In this document: piece after piece, positions 33,685 through 40,482 of the stretch
Position numbering within the stretch: the stretch's first letter is position 1
How the letters are laid out: each line of letters opens with the position of its first letter
Assembly: GCF_012843265.1 (NCBI RefSeq)
Contig: NZ_JABAIT010000019.1
Span: 1 to 64,000, forward strand
DNA: 64,000 nt
DNA from: Bacillus sp. DNRA2
GTDB lineage: Bacteria > Bacillota > Bacilli > Bacillales > Cytobacillaceae
Reading direction: 5' to 3'
Position numbers and translations under genes: made by a program
Notes under the pieces: model-generated
Database searches by the model: none
Seen by the model: the letters and a program-made list of their open reading frames with translations, nothing else
Told to the model about the DNA's origin: nothing

Positions 33685-34317
33685 TTGAAATATATTATTT
33701 TTGACTTTGACGGCACGTTGGCTGATTCAACAGAGGTGTTGATGCACGCCTGGAATCTCGTGGCGGAACAACATCAGTTTGAAAAGCTTCATAAAGAAGA
33801 CATTCCTGCTTTAAAAAATTTATCGATCCAGGAGCGGGCGAGGAAATTTCGCTTTCCGATGTATAAATTGCCGGTAGTGTTGCCAAAGATTTATCGCTAT
33901 ATGAAAGAGCATATTGATGAGATTAAGCTATTTGATGGGATAAAAGAGGTACTGAATTCGCTCGGACAAATGGGTTATCACATTATCATTCTTTCATCTA
34001 ATGACAGTGAAAATATTAAATTACTGTTAAAACAAGAACAAGTTAATGCTGTTTCTCAAGTATTAACATCAAGTAAAATCTTCGGCAAAGACGCCATTCT
34101 GAAAAAGTTTATGAAACAAGAGAATGTAGTGCCTGAACAATGTTTATACGTTGGGGATGAAGTTCGTGACATTTTAGCCTGCAAGAAAGTCCGAGTGCCA
34201 GTCATGTGGGTCAGTTGGGGCGTCGACAGCTACGAGCTAATCGAAAAAGAAAAACCAGACTATATTGTAAACACACCCACTGAAATCATACAAACACTAA
34301 CCAAAAAAACGCAGTGA
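33685..34317 (+). CDS. HAD-superfamily phosphatase, phosphoglycolate-phosphatase-like
   Basis: A 210-residue HAD hydrolase. The nucleophile motif FDFDGTLADS is at residues 5-14, motif II is ILSSND near 103, the lysine region GKDAI follows, and the acidic motif is YVGDEVRDI. The helical cap is between motifs I and II. It probably hydrolyses a small phosphate ester. The TGA stop lies inside a dispersed repeat, with a terminator 60 bases further on. Confidence 0.88.
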   Translation: MKYIIFDFDGTLADSTEVLMHAWNLVAEQHQFEKLHKEDIPALKNLSIQERARKFRFPMYKLPVVLPKIYRYMKEHIDEIKLFDGIKEVLNSLGQMGYHIIILSSNDSENIKLLLKQEQVNAVSQVLTSSKIFGKDAILKKFMKQENVVPEQCLYVGDEVRDILACKKVRVPVMWVSWGVDSYELIEKEKPDYIVNTPTEIIQTLTKKTQ

Positions 34318-34362
34318 AACATCATCCTGTGAAACAAGAAAATTCGGGTGGTGACAGGCACC
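34314..34362 (+). repeat. Dispersed intergenic repeat, half copy 8
   Basis: GTGAAAC-N8-GTGAAACAAG, AAAATTCGGGTGGTGACAGG and CACC. The first TGA is the stop codon of the HAD phosphatase gene. Confidence 0.85.
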
Positions 34363-34382
34363 TGTGGTGGTGCACTCAAGAG

Positions 34383-34424
34383 AAGAGCTAACTTATCATT
34401 TTACGGACGTGTTAGCTCTTTTTA
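34383..34424 (+). terminator. Rho-independent terminator
   Basis: AAGAGCTAAC (34383-34392) pairs with GTTAGCTCTT (34411-34420), followed by TTT, after the HAD phosphatase gene and the repeat. Confidence 0.85.
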
Positions 34425-34533
34425 TTGTTTGGTCGTGTTAAATATGAATATTGATTTTAGCTACAGGAACTCTGCGCACCTTAGCTTAGCGACTATTGGG
34501 TACACCTCGTGCCCAAATGCTAATCAAAGCATA

Positions 34534-34655
34534 AGACCGGTAACCAAAGGGAGTGTTTGATGCCCGAGTGCCGCTCTAAATCGCAAGACTGGTAACTAAA
34601 GGGAGTGATTGGTGCCTGGGTGCCGCTCCAAATCGCAAGACTGGTAACCAAAGGG
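34534..34655. repeat. 52-bp tandem array, about two and a half units
   Basis: AGACCGGTAACCAAAGGG recurs at 34534, 34586 and 34638 with a few substitutions, exactly 52 bases apart. The unit also contains a GCCGCTC-AAATCGCA segment. The 392-base space between the HAD and thioredoxin genes holds only this array, a terminator, dispersed repeat copy 8 and a MITE remnant. Confidence 0.8.
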
Positions 34656-34671
34656 CCTTCGTCTCAGAGCA

Positions 34672-34706
34672 ACTTGCAAAAAATCAACACTAAGCTTTAA
34701 CACGTC
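34672..34706 (-). repeat. Remnant of the inverted-repeat element found at 43114
   Basis: CAACTTG, then AAAAATCAACACTAAGC and TTTAACAC, is the complement of the left end of the complete element at 43114-43296, with two mismatches near the tip. Only this end is present. Confidence 0.75.
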
Positions 34707-34709
34707 CTA

Positions 34710-35036
34710 TTATTTAATAAATTGTTGTTCAGTTAATGTCTGAACTAGGGTATTCTTCGGTTGGAACCCGGTGATCCTCTCAACCAATTGGCAATCACGA
34801 AACAGCAGTAACGTTGGCAGCCCCATTACCTGAAATTTCCCGTTAAAATCTTCATTTTCATCCGCATTAACTTTGATAATTTTCAGCCCGAACTCTTGAT
34901 GGATATCTTCTAAAATGGGAGACAGCATTCGGCATGGTGGACACCATGGCGCCCAGCAATCGATCATTATTGTTTGAACAGATTGGATTTCTTTTTCGAT
35001 ATCGGAACCATCAGCATGTATTATACTCATTTTCAT
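34710..35036 (-). CDS. Thioredoxin-family protein with a WCPPC active site
   Basis: A 108-residue thioredoxin-fold protein. The active site is WCPPC (C32 and C35) instead of the classical WCGPC, and the buried aspartate D26 and cis-proline loop GLPTLLLF are present. The usual oxidoreductase role is thiol-disulfide exchange; the CPPC variant changes redox potential. It has no signal peptide. It stands alone, divergent from a LysR gene. Confidence 0.9.
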   Translation of the reverse strand: MKMSIIHADGSDIEKEIQSVQTIMIDCWAPWCPPCRMLSPILEDIHQEFGLKIIKVNADENEDFNGKFQVMGLPTLLLFRDCQLVERITGFQPKNTLVQTLTEQQFIK

Positions 35037-35158
35037 CGCACACCTTTCTTCTACGAGGGGATATTTGTAGTATATGACGGGGTGTGGTATAAGTAAAATT
35101 AATACTATTAATGTTAAAAATAAGAAAAACCTAATGTGTTAAATTAAAGAGGTGCAGG

Positions 35159-36079
35159 ATGACATTATTTCAATTAGAAGTCTTTTTGAAAGTAGTCGAA
35201 GCAGGAAGCTTTACCAAAGCCGGTGAACAAATCGGACTCTCGCAATCTGCGGTTAGTCAAGCCATTGCAGCATTAGAATCCTCACTCAATGTAAAATTAC
35301 TAAACCGACATAAAAACGGAGTAAGTCTAACCAAAATCGGTGAACGGATCAGCATCCTCATTCGCGATTTAATCACCATCAAGACTAAGATTGTCAATGA
35401 AGCAGCTGGTATTTCTGAAATAGAATTAGGCACCCTTAAAATCGGCAGCATTTCAAGTATGACAGCGAAACTTTTACCAGGCATGATTAGCACATTTCAA
35501 AAGAGATTTCCAGGGGTGGAAGTAATTCTATATGAAGGCAGTTACGCTGAGGTAGTAAATTGGATAAAAATCGGAATTATTGACGTTGGGGTGGTCACAG
35601 AGACCAAGCATGAATTTGACTTCATTCCATTACTTCAGGATAAAATGGTCGTCTTTGTGCCTGAGCGGCATCCGCTAAATCAACAATCAACAATCAGACT
35701 CCAAGATATAGCCAATGAACCATTTATCATGCCAAAAGAATGCAGTCATTTGCTGCAAAATATATTTAAACAACAAGGAGTTACACCTTCTGTTCAATTT
35801 GAGGTGAGTGACGTAGCTACGATCATCGCGATGGTCCAAGAGGGAGTAGGTAATACCATTCTTCCGGAAATGTCCATTCCGGCGACATTATCGAAGGTGA
35901 ATGCCTCTTATTTAAGCCCGCAGGTATATCACAATCTTGGTCTTGAGCTCCGTTCAAGTAAGGATATAAGCCCAGTTAGTTCGGCTTTCATTGCGGTAGG
36001 TCAAGAATTCACCAAAGATTTATCGTTGAAATTGTTTAATAGCTATCAATCAATCATTGTGAAGAAAAGTGAACGGTAG
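35159..36079 (+). CDS. LysR family transcriptional regulator
   Basis: A 306-residue LysR protein: N-terminal winged helix (FQLEVFLKVVEAGSFTKAGEQ, with SQSAVSQAI recognition helix) and a C-terminal effector domain. AGAGGTGC lies before the ATG. It is followed, after a dispersed repeat, by a chromate-type transporter gene in the same direction; control of that gene is plausible. The divergent thioredoxin gene is another candidate. Confidence 0.9.
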   Translation: MTLFQLEVFLKVVEAGSFTKAGEQIGLSQSAVSQAIAALESSLNVKLLNRHKNGVSLTKIGERISILIRDLITIKTKIVNEAAGISEIELGTLKIGSISSMTAKLLPGMISTFQKRFPGVEVILYEGSYAEVVNWIKIGIIDVGVVTETKHEFDFIPLLQDKMVVFVPERHPLNQQSTIRLQDIANEPFIMPKECSHLLQNIFKQQGVTPSVQFEVSDVATIIAMVQEGVGNTILPEMSIPATLSKVNASYLSPQVYHNLGLELRSSKDISPVSSAFIAVGQEFTKDLSLKLFNSYQSIIVKKSER

Positions 36080-36096
36080 ACGAAGCGAGGACAACT

Positions 36097-36146
36097 GTGA
36101 AACAAGAACGTGAAACAATTATGTGAAACAAGAAAATTCGGGTGGT
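36097..36146 (+). repeat. Dispersed intergenic repeat, half copy 9
   Basis: Three GTGAAAC words, then AAGAAAATTCGGGTGGTGCC and TGTCACC. The extra GTGAAAC makes this the longest half copy. Confidence 0.85.
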
Positions 36147-36192
36147 GCCTGTCACCGTTTGCGGCACCGATTGGGGTAAAGAGGAGGTCCTT

Positions 36193-37386
36193 ATGCAGGA
36201 GAATAGGGATGTTAGCGGTTTTAGGGTTCTAATGGAGATTTTGGCTGTTTCGACAAGACTTGGTTTAACGTCGTTTGGCGGACCGATTGCCCACCTGGGA
36301 TATTTTCATAATGAGTATATTCGAAGAAAAAAATGGATCGATGAAAAAAGTTATGCCGACCTAGTTGCGTTGTGTCAGTTTTTGCCTGGACCAGCGAGCA
36401 GCCAAGTCGGAATTGGAATTGGTGTGCTGCGGGCAGGTGTTTTAGGAGGAATCGTATCCTTTATTGGTTTTACTCTTCCTTCGGTGATCTCATTGATTAT
36501 TTTTGCATTAGTCCTCAGAGGATTAGATGTTGGCAATGCTGGTTGGATTCACGGTTTAAAAATAGTTGCTGTGGCAGTTGTTGCTCAGGCAATATTGGGG
36601 ATGGCGAAAAATTTAACTCCGGATATAAAGCGGAAGATGCTAGCCTTGTTTGCACTGGTAACCACGCTTTTATGGCAAACTGCTTATGCACAGGTTACTG
36701 TAATTGGTATATCGGTAATCATCGGCTTTCTCATATACAAGCAACCGAAAGAAAACGATGATGCTGAGATTCACTTTCCAATATCAAAACGTTTTGCAGT
36801 TATATGTTTGGCAATATTTTTTGGATTACTAATTCTTTTACCGATAATCCGCGAAGTGACGGCACTAAAGTGGGTTGCCATTTTTGATAGTTTTTATCGT
36901 TCAGGTTCGTTGGTGTTTGGTGGTGGCCATGTAGTTTTACCTTTGCTAGAAAGGGAATTTGTACCCACTGGATGGATAAATGAAGAAACTTTTTTGGCTG
37001 GATATGGGGCTGCTCAAGCTGTACCAGGTCCATTATTCACATTTGCTGCATACCTTGGCGCCGTGATGGATGGTTGGCAAGGTGGATTATTAGCCACAAT
37101 CGCCATTTTCATGCCGGCATTCCTGTTAATATTTGGCTCACTGCCTTTTTGGAATTCACTGCGTCGCAATCCAAAAGTAAAGGGTGCTTTAATGGGAGTA
37201 AATGCCGCTGTTGTTGGGATTTTAATTGCTGCATTTTACCAGCCGATCTGGACCAGTACCATCCTTAAGCCCATTGATTTTGCATTTGCAGCGGTATTGT
37301 ATAGTCTGCTTGGGTTTTTGAAGCTACCACCGTGGGTGATTGTAGTAACAGGGGCCATCGGTGGAACACTCATGAATACACTATAA
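36193..37386 (+). CDS. chrA: Chromate transporter family protein (ChrA)
   Basis: A 397-residue long-chain CHR protein with two homologous halves. The first half carries TSFGGPIAHLGYFHNEY and LCQFLPGPASSQ; the second carries GGGHVVLPLLEREF and QAVPGPLFTFAAYLG. These duplicated motifs define the ChrA family, which effluxes chromate in some bacteria. The ATG at 36193 follows GAGGAGG; longer in-frame readings run into the dispersed repeat. Chromate specificity is not proven by sequence. Confidence 0.9.
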   Translation: MQENRDVSGFRVLMEILAVSTRLGLTSFGGPIAHLGYFHNEYIRRKKWIDEKSYADLVALCQFLPGPASSQVGIGIGVLRAGVLGGIVSFIGFTLPSVISLIIFALVLRGLDVGNAGWIHGLKIVAVAVVAQAILGMAKNLTPDIKRKMLALFALVTTLLWQTAYAQVTVIGISVIIGFLIYKQPKENDDAEIHFPISKRFAVICLAIFFGLLILLPIIREVTALKWVAIFDSFYRSGSLVFGGGHVVLPLLEREFVPTGWINEETFLAGYGAAQAVPGPLFTFAAYLGAVMDGWQGGLLATIAIFMPAFLLIFGSLPFWNSLRRNPKVKGALMGVNAAVVGILIAAFYQPIWTSTILKPIDFAFAAVLYSLLGFLKLPPWVIVVTGAIGGTLMNTL

Positions 37387-37443
37387 TATTTCGGACCGAA
37401 CTATTCCTTAACGGCGAAAACCATCATCAGATTACAACTGTGT

Positions 37444-37503
37444 GTAAATATATCTTTACATTCAGTTGTATATTTTTTACAATCAATGTAAAGATATCTT
37501 TAC
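37444..37503 (+). promoter_or_regulatory. Promoter between two palindromic XRE operators
   Basis: GTAAATATATCTTTAC (37444-37459) and the perfect palindrome GTAAAGATATCTTTAC (37488-37503) are 44 bases apart. Between them are TTTACA (37455-37460), a 17-base spacer and TACAAT (37478-37483). The first operator overlaps the -35 and the second follows the start site, a standard layout for autorepression by the XRE protein encoded next. Confidence 0.82.
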
Positions 37504-37524
37504 TCCCAATACGGAGGGTTAACC

Positions 37525-37749
37525 ATGAGAGTGATCAATCATATTAAAGAAATACGTCAAAAAAGGGGGATTACACAAGTAAAGCTGGCTGAGGATTTAC
37601 AAATAACACGGCAAACCGTAAATGCAATTGAGAAAAATAAATATAATCCCAGTCTCGAATTGGCCCTAAAATTAATCGAATATTTTGATGTGCCAATTGA
37701 AGAATTGTTTTATCTAGAGAAAACAAAGGGTGATAAAGGTGAAAAATAA
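37525..37749 (+). CDS. XRE family regulator
   Basis: A 74-residue Cro/CI-type protein consisting of one helix-turn-helix (GITQVKLAEDLQITRQTVNAI) and the DUF-typical tail PSLELALKLIEYFDVPIEELF. GGAGGG lies before the ATG. It is encoded just upstream of, and overlapping, a small membrane protein gene; such XRE/membrane pairs are common in Bacilli. Two palindromic operators precede it. Confidence 0.9.
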   Translation: MRVINHIKEIRQKRGITQVKLAEDLQITRQTVNAIEKNKYNPSLELALKLIEYFDVPIEELFYLEKTKGDKGEK

Positions 37750-38224
37750 AAAACAATTTATACTAGTTTTTTCATTTATTATGGTGTGTATATGGATCGG
37801 TGGATTATTAGGAATTTATGTTATTGGGAAAGAAACTGGTGAATACAACTATGCATTAACGATTCCAATGGCAGCGGGAACAATTTTCGGCACCGCTGTC
37901 ACATTATTTTTTTCGAAATGGAATAAAAAAAGAAATGGAAACCTCCCGGAATTTGATGAACGAAGTGCACTTTTGATGAAACGATATTTTTTGATTGTAC
38001 TTTATGTTGTGCTTTTTGGTAGTGGGGCTGCTTTAAACATTTTATCTCTTTCGGCAAGAAGACTCCATCTGATTTGTGTTACGGGAGAAGCCCAACAATT
38101 CAGGTGGAGATGAATTGCCGTCAGCCGATAGACTGAAATCTTATGTTTGGTTTGCATAATTACCCCATTGTTTCAAGAACGAACGTTCGCATATTATTTG
38201 TGCTAGCGATATAATTAATCGTAG

Positions 38225-38635
38225 ATGGGAAGTGTATTGACAAAGTTAGATAATAATAATCATTCAGTGTTCTTACTCTACTATCACTTGGTTTTCGTCA
38301 TTAAGCATCGCAGAAAAGTAGTAAAAGATGAGATTTCAGATTATCTGAAAGAACATTTCATACGATTACTTGAGCCAAAAGGAATTAAAGTAGAAGAATG
38401 GAACCATGATTGTGACCACGTTCATATATAGTTTCGTTCAGTTCCAAATATCGATTTGTCAAAAGCTATTAACAGCTACAAAAGTGTTAGTTCTCGTTTC
38501 GTAAAACGTGATTTCCCTCAAATTAAACATTACCTTTGGAAAGAGATGTTTTGGTCTCGAAGTTATTGCCTTTTGACAACGGGCGGTGCGCCTATCGAGA
38601 AAATTCGAAAATACATTGAGTCTCGAGGAAAATAA
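38225..38635 (+). pseudogene. tnpA: TnpA Y1 transposase with an in-frame TAG
   Basis: The frame encodes a Y1 (HUH) transposase: LYYHLVFVIKHRRK, the HUH motif DHVHI, then TAG at 38429-38431, after which the same frame continues with FRSVPNIDLSKAIN, the catalytic tyrosine in NSYKS, and the C-terminal LWKEMFWSRSYCLLTTGGAP. One nonsense codon separates the HUH metal site from the catalytic tyrosine, so the protein is inactive unless the stop is read through. The element can no longer move by itself. Confidence 0.88.
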
Positions 38636-38670
38636 TCCCAATTAACGCTCTGAGAAAGGTGGTGAACAAA

Positions 38671-40014
38671 ATGACCAGGAAAAAGGCAGTTAAAGTATTG
38701 CGGAAACAAAAGAAACTTGAAAACATTCAAAGGTTCACTCAAAAACAGAATCTCGGACGAACTAGCCTTGCCGCAAAAGAATTCCGGTTGCTTCAACGCA
38801 TGACTCATAGTTCAAAAGCGTTGCGAAACGTCGGGTTATACGCGATAAAGCAATGCTACTTGAACAACGGAAGAATGGCTACGGTAAACGAAGTGGACGC
38901 TGCAATGCAAGCGGATGTGAATTATTGGGGCATTCAATCAAACTCCGTTCAAGCTATTCGTAGAACACTGTTTTCGGAAACAAAGAGCTTTTTTAAAGCA
39001 TTGGAACAATGGAAGAAAACTCCTGAAAAATTCACTGGTCGTCCTAAGTTTCCGAAGTATTCTGGCTCCACTGAAAAACGGATTATTGAAATCTATCAAG
39101 TTCCGAAAGTAGACAAAGATGGATTTTGGACGATTCCCATGAACGTGGAATTCAGAAAACGCTTCAGCTCTATCAAAATCCGTATGCCTAAAAATTTGTT
39201 AAACCAGAAAATCTCCTACATTGAAATCAAACCAAAGCAAAAAGGTCGGTTCTTTGAGGTGCACTACACCTATGAGGTGCATGTGGCTCAAATGAAGAAA
39301 CAATCAACGACCACGATATACGCTTTGAGTGGTGATTTAGGTGTAGACCGATTATTGAGTTGTGCAACAAACAAAGGAGACGCCTTCTTAATTAATGGAA
39401 AAAAGTTAAAATCCATCAACCAACACTTCAATAAAGCGATAAGCAATTTACAGCAGAAAAATATCGAAAACGGCATTTCCAAACGGGTTGTGACCAATAA
39501 ACTAGCTGAACTCTGGAACAAACGAGAGCACCAAATCAATGGATATTTCTCACAAGTCGTCGGCTTGTTGTTTAAAAAAGTTAAGGAATATAATATTGAT
39601 ACCCTAATAGTTGGTTACAACGTGGGCTGGAAGCAAGAATGCGATATAGGAAAAAAGAACAATCAACAGTTTGTCCAAATTCCATTTCAGAAACTCATAT
39701 CTGCCATAGAAAATAAATGTATAAAAGAAGGCATCCGTTTTCTCAGACAAGAAGAAAGCTATACCTCAAAAGCTAGTTTTCTAGATAGAGACAGTATGCC
39801 TGTTTGGTCAAAAGACGATAAAACCAGCTACCACTTCAGTGGCAAGCGAATCACTCGTGGTCTGTACCAAAGTAAATCAGGAAAATGTATTCACGCTGAC
39901 ATCAACGGAGCATTGAATACGCTACTTAAATCAGGAATAGTAAAGTTGGAGGAAAACTTTCAAATAAAAACTCCAAACCTACTATACGTCCAGAAACGTA
40001 AGGCTGTTGCTTAG
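38671..40014 (+). CDS. tnpB: TnpB, RNA-guided nuclease family, atypical RuvC-II and no zinc finger
   Basis: A 447-residue TnpB. RuvC-I is GDLGVDRLL (D222) and RuvC-III is HADINGALN (D410). At RuvC-II the usual IVxEDLN is replaced by LIVGYNVGW (314-320), without the catalytic glutamate; two glutamates in EESYTSK (E361-E362) might substitute, as described for TnpB groups with a rearranged active site. The paired CxxC zinc-finger cysteines are absent too. The ATG at 38671 is eight bases after AAAGGTGG; GTG at 38659 is also in frame. The frame is intact although tnpA is dead. The function is presumably RNA-guided cutting of the empty donor site. Confidence 0.88.
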   Translation: MTRKKAVKVLRKQKKLENIQRFTQKQNLGRTSLAAKEFRLLQRMTHSSKALRNVGLYAIKQCYLNNGRMATVNEVDAAMQADVNYWGIQSNSVQAIRRTLFSETKSFFKALEQWKKTPEKFTGRPKFPKYSGSTEKRIIEIYQVPKVDKDGFWTIPMNVEFRKRFSSIKIRMPKNLLNQKISYIEIKPKQKGRFFEVHYTYEVHVAQMKKQSTTTIYALSGDLGVDRLLSCATNKGDAFLINGKKLKSINQHFNKAISNLQQKNIENGISKRVVTNKLAELWNKREHQINGYFSQVVGLLFKKVKEYNIDTLIVGYNVGWKQECDIGKKNNQQFVQIPFQKLISAIENKCIKEGIRFLRQEESYTSKASFLDRDSMPVWSKDDKTSYHFSGKRITRGLYQSKSGKCIHADINGALNTLLKSGIVKLEENFQIKTPNLLYVQKRKAVA

Positions 40015-40345
40015 CGCATGGCTTAGTGGGTGCGTCAACCATCCATGTGTATTCGTCACATTTGTGCCGGAGCTTGTAGTACATAGCTCGTAAGGCTATG
40101 ACTTCTCTGTATCCATTCGGAGAACCTTAACTCATGGTAGGGAGGGTGCAAGTGGGAAAACGATAGCTCGTCGCCAGTACCGACCAAAAAATAACTTGGG
40201 GTGTCGCTGTAACGTGGCATGAATTCTAGAGCGTCAAACTGTCTAGCAATAGACGAGAAGACCTAGAGTTCGAACTCAAGCCCCCACTGAAAAGATTCAC
40301 CTCAGTGGGGGGAGTTGACATTCAATGGGAGTCTACGTAATTGAA
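40015..40345 (+). ncRNA. Omega RNA (reRNA) region of the TnpB element
   Basis: The 311 bases between the tnpB stop and the right end are GC-richer than the surroundings and contain several stems, including the terminal CCCCCACTG/CAGTGGGGG hairpin. In this family the guide RNA is transcribed over the tnpB tail and the right end, and the guide is the flanking sequence after it; here that would be TGGGAGTCTACG onward (from 40326). The 5' limit is not known from sequence. Confidence 0.65.
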
Positions 40346-40482
40346 ACTGGTATGTTAATCGTATGCTTAATGGTTTTATACATCGTGATTGGGTTGGGAG
40401 CGCTTGTGACAAAACGTTTATAAGAACCCATGAAATTCCAACTTATGTTAAAATAATGAGTAGTTGGAAAGGAGATGCTTTT

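Larger units (their letters stand above)
38046..40325 (+). mobile_element. IS200/IS605-type element, 2280 bp
   Basis: The boundaries come from restoring the interrupted gene: the left end starts right after TTTAT (38041-38045) and the right end finishes with TTCAA (40321-40325). It has no terminal inverted repeats and made no target duplication, as expected for Y1 single-strand transposition. A subterminal hairpin at the left (CAATTCA with TGAATTG, near 38093) and one at the right (CCCCCACTG with CAGTGGGGG, 40281-40311) mark the ends. It carries tnpA (broken) and tnpB (intact). Confidence 0.85.
37739..40423 (+). pseudogene. Membrane protein gene split by the IS200/IS605-type insertion
   Basis: The 5' part (37739-38045) encodes two or three membrane helices and the family motif FDERSALLMKRYF. 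The 3' part (40326-40423) encodes GVYVIETGML and onward, a last helix and the end ALVTKRL. Joining base 38045 to 40326 restores one open frame of about 134 codons (AALNILLGVYVIETG across the join), ending at TAA 40421-40423. The insertion is therefore recent and precise. The start is GTG 37739, overlapping the XRE gene. Such small membrane proteins (DUF2178/DUF3796-like by layout) accompany XRE regulators, but their function is unknown. Confidence 0.85.

Noticed and set aside
34440-34560. 70-codon frame in the HAD/thioredoxin gap
   Set aside because: It crosses a terminator and the 52-bp array, has no ribosome site and encodes no recognisable protein.
40363-40482. N-terminal extension of the penicillin-binding protein
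   Set aside because: This stretch holds the tail of the split membrane gene in another frame; the ribosome site and signal peptide place the start at 40483.
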